A stretch of 7,926 nt of DNA from ZC4RG30 sp040508085 (GTDB lineage Bacteria; Pseudomonadota; Gammaproteobacteria; Steroidobacterales; Steroidobacteraceae), in the NCBI GenBank assembly GCA_040508085.1, contig JBEVNO010000044.1, positions 1-7,926 of the forward strand. The letters are read 5' to 3'. A program made the position numbers and the translations under genes. The notes under the pieces were generated by a model that saw only the letters and a list, made by a program, of their open reading frames with translations, was not told where the DNA came from and did no database searches. This document shows, in pieces, positions 6,093-7,926 of this stretch (within the stretch, counting starts at the first letter, position 1; each line of letters begins with the position of its first letter).

Positions 6093-7334
6093 TTAGAGAT
6101 TGCCTTTCCACCACGACTGCATGCGATCGAAGATCCCCTGCACGTTGGTGGGCAGCGTGCGGCCACGATTGCCGCCCTGGCTGTTCTCGCGCGCGTGGAG
6201 CAGCAGCCCCACGGCGGTGGAATAAATGGGGTTCTGCACGACGTCGGCGAGCCCCTTGACCTGTTGCTGCTGCGGCAGGCCCAGCCGCACCGGCACGTGG
6301 AAGATCTCCTCGGCGAGGTCGATCGCGCCTTCCATGCGCGCGCTGCCGCCGGTCATCACGATGCCCGCGGCGATGGTTTCCTCGAAGCCGCTGCGGCGCA
6401 GTTCATCGCGGATCAGGCCGAACAGTTCCTCGTAGCGCGGTTCCACGACTTCCGCCAGCGTCTGGCGCGCCAGGCGCCTTGCCGGCCGGTCGCCCACGCT
6501 GGGCACTTCGATGCTCTCGTCACTGTTCGCCAGCTGCGACAGCGCGCAGGCATAGCGCACCTTGATGTCTTCGGCGTAATGCGTGGGTGTGCGCATCGAA
6601 ACGGCGATGTCATTGGTGACCTGGTCGCCGGCAATGGGGATTACCGCGGTATGGCGGATCGCGCCCTGCGAGAACACCGCGATGTCGGTGGTGCCGCCGC
6701 CGATGTCCACCAGGCACACGCCCAGTTCCTTTTCGTCGTCGGTGAGCACGGCATGGCTGGAGGCCAGCTGCTCCAGCACAACATCCTCCACCGTCAGGCC
6801 GCAGCGCTGCACGCACTTGATGATGTTCTGCGCGGCGCTGTCGGCACCAGTGACGATTTGCACGCGGGCCTCCAGGCGCACACCGGACATGCCAATGGGG
6901 TCGCGGATGCCCTCCTGGCCGTCGATGATGTATTCCTGCGGCAGCACATGCAGGATGCGCTGGTCGGCGGGAATGGCCACCGCCTTGGCCGCATCGATCA
7001 CATGCTGCACATCGATGTCGCTGACTTCGCGATCGCGGATGGCGACCACGCCGTGGGAATTCAGGCTGCGCACATGGCTGCCGGCGATGCCGGCAAACAC
7101 CGAGTGGATCTCGCAGCCGGCCATGAGCTCGGCTTCTTCCACGGCACGCTGGATGGACTGCACGGTGGACTCGATGTTCACCACCACGCCCTTCTTCAGG
7201 CCGCGCGAGGGATGCGAACCCAGGCCCACCACTTCGATGGCGCCGTCCATGCCGATCTCGCCCACCAGCGCCACCACCTTGGATGTGCCTATGTCCAGCC
7301 CCACGATCAGCGACCGGTCATTGCGCTTAGCCAC
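6093..7334 (-). CDS. ftsA: Cell division protein FtsA
   Basis: FtsA is the actin-like ATPase that ties FtsZ polymers to the inner membrane and signals to the septal synthesis machinery. The product is 413 residues (E. coli 420). The phosphate-1 motif VGLDIGTSKV is at 11-20, the phosphate-2 motif LVDIGGGTTDIAV at 208-220 and the adenosine motif GIVMTGGSARM at 324-334. The FtsA-specific 1C domain falls at about 84-163. The last residues (IFDRMQSWWKGNL) form a short amphipathic helix with two tryptophans and basic residues, the membrane targeting sequence. The start is GTG at 7332-7334, giving the family-typical KRNDRSLIVGLDIG. It has a good Shine-Dalgarno sequence inside the end of ftsQ. The gene overlaps ftsQ by 8 bases and lies 39 bases before ftsZ, so the three are probably cotranscribed. 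Confidence 0.98.
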   Translation of the reverse strand: MAKRNDRSLIVGLDIGTSKVVALVGEIGMDGAIEVVGLGSHPSRGLKKGVVVNIESTVQSIQRAVEEAELMAGCEIHSVFAGIAGSHVRSLNSHGVVAIRDREVSDIDVQHVIDAAKAVAIPADQRILHVLPQEYIIDGQEGIRDPIGMSGVRLEARVQIVTGADSAAQNIIKCVQRCGLTVEDVVLEQLASSHAVLTDDEKELGVCLVDIGGGTTDIAVFSQGAIRHTAVIPIAGDQVTNDIAVSMRTPTHYAEDIKVRYACALSQLANSDESIEVPSVGDRPARRLARQTLAEVVEPRYEELFGLIRDELRRSGFEETIAAGIVMTGGSARMEGAIDLAEEIFHVPVRLGLPQQQQVKGLADVVQNPIYSTAVGLLLHARENSQGGNRGRTLPTNVQGIFDRMQSWWKGNL

Positions 7335-7926
7335 GCTTCACCTCACCTGCGCCCGACCGCCAGCCGATGGCGAATCCATTGGCGTACCGCATGTCGACGT
7401 AATTGATCTCGGTGGCGCGCGTGGCCACGATGCGCGCGGCCGCGACGATGAAGCGGTCGAAGCGCTCTTCGACCAGCATGCGACCGAGCCGCAGGCGCAC
7501 ACCATTGTCGAGCACGATCTCCCACGCGCCGCGCTCGTCCATCTGCAGCTGCGACAGGCGCAGACCCAATTCGACCAGCCGCGGCTGCGCTGCGAGATAA
7601 CGCTCGGTAACCTGTGCTTCGGATCCTGCCGGTCCGGTCAGTTCCGGAAGTTCCGCGGGAATGTGCCGCGCATCGTGAACGAAAACCTCGCCGCGCATGT
7701 TGAGCAGTCCGGACTCGCCCCAGCGCGCCACCGGGGTCTGTTCCACTACCTGCACGCGCAGACCACGCGGCCAGCTGCGCGCCACGCTGGCGCGATCCAC
7801 CCAGGGAATACGCTGCACCGCCATACTCACGGCCTGTAGATCCACACCGACCATCCCCTGATTGCCCAGCACGTCGCGCACGGCCTTCTGCACATCCACG
7901 ACCTGCACCCGCTGGAAGCGGCCGGA
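7327..7926 (-). CDS. ftsQ: Cell division protein FtsQ, C-terminal part (5' end beyond window)
   Basis: FtsQ is a bitopic inner membrane protein whose periplasmic part binds FtsB and FtsL and recruits later divisome proteins. The window holds 199 codons plus stop. The reading frame stays open to the right edge, so the start, cytoplasmic tail and membrane helix are missing (about 50-80 residues by comparison with typical FtsQ). An internal GTG at 7906-7908 is not the real start. The visible sequence begins in the POTRA domain: DVQKAVRDVL, VDLQAVSMAVQRIPWVDRAS and RSWPRGLRVQVVEQTPVARWG are its classic pattern. GLLNMRGEVF opens the beta domain, which ends with INYVDMRYANGFAIGW. The gene ends in TAA within GTGGCTAA, sharing 8 bases with the ftsA start. 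Confidence 0.93.
   Translation of the reverse strand, partial: SGRFQRVQVVDVQKAVRDVLGNQGMVGVDLQAVSMAVQRIPWVDRASVARSWPRGLRVQVVEQTPVARWGESGLLNMRGEVFVHDARHIPAELPELTGPAGSEAQVTERYLAAQPRLVELGLRLSQLQMDERGAWEIVLDNGVRLRLGRMLVEERFDRFIVAAARIVATRATEINYVDMRYANGFAIGWRSGAGEVKRG
7339..7344 (-). promoter_or_regulatory. Ribosome binding site of ftsA within ftsQ
   Basis: GAGGTG on the minus strand, with AGG 6 bases before the ftsA GTG, lies in the last codons of ftsQ. It supports the GTG start and, with the 8-base overlap, suggests that ribosomes finishing ftsQ re-initiate on ftsA. Confidence 0.6.

Noticed and set aside
6195..7839. Long plus-strand open frames (403 and 418 codons) opposite ftsA and ftsQ
   Set aside because: They lie antisense to clearly conserved genes. 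Their translations are His/Ala/Gly- or Ser/Thr/Met-rich, as expected from reading GC-rich codons backwards, and show no recognisable domain.
7906..7908. GTG as the ftsQ start codon
   Set aside because: The frame stays open to the window edge, and starting here would remove the membrane helix and part of the POTRA domain that every FtsQ has.
1..7926. Mobile elements, CRISPR arrays, tRNA or rRNA genes, toxin-antitoxin or defence systems
   Set aside because: I saw no transposase motif, regularly spaced repeats, tRNA-like fold or defence gene. Nearly all of the window is accounted for by conserved housekeeping genes.

Overview
The window is a GC-rich stretch of a gammaproteobacterial chromosome. 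It covers the 3' end of the division and cell wall (dcw) cluster and its junction with secA. Read along the minus strand, from high to low coordinates, the order is ftsQ (5' end cut off), ftsA, ftsZ, lpxC, then a membrane-anchored M23 peptidase gene, then secA (3' end cut off). The order ftsQ-ftsA-ftsZ-lpxC followed by a DUF721/DciA gene, an M23 gene and secA is typical of Gammaproteobacteria such as pseudomonads and Xanthomonadales/Nevskiales-like lineages. Protein wording (FtsZ tail DIPAFLRRQAD, LpxC start with QRTLKN) agrees, but the genus cannot be named from this alone.

Region by region: 7327-7926 is ftsQ, overlapping ftsA (6093-7334) by 8 bases. ftsZ (4836-6053) follows after 39 bases and has a strong ribosome binding site. 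A 143-base gap with a 13-bp perfect inverted repeat separates ftsZ from lpxC (3754-4692). On the plus strand between lpxC and the M23 gene lie two tightly spaced genes: dciA (1370-1705) and a 675-residue S9-family prolyl oligopeptidase-like gene (1712-3739). The latter converges on lpxC with a 14-base gap. dciA and the M23 gene (453-1337) diverge from a 32-base spacer that holds a short palindrome. A 192-base leader separates the M23 gene from secA (1-260).

Functionally, FtsQ, FtsA and FtsZ form the core of the divisome: FtsZ polymerises, FtsA tethers it to the membrane, and FtsQ is the periplasmic scaffold. LpxC makes the committed step of lipid A synthesis, the M23 protein probably trims peptidoglycan, SecA drives protein export, and DciA loads the replicative helicase. 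The window is therefore mostly conserved housekeeping DNA. The S9 peptidase behind dciA is the clearest accessory-looking element. I found no mobile element, CRISPR array, tRNA or rRNA, and nothing I would call a new biological system. The best leads are the S9 gene's position, the hairpin in the lpxC leader, the acidic LpxC tail, and a possible small ORF in the secA leader.
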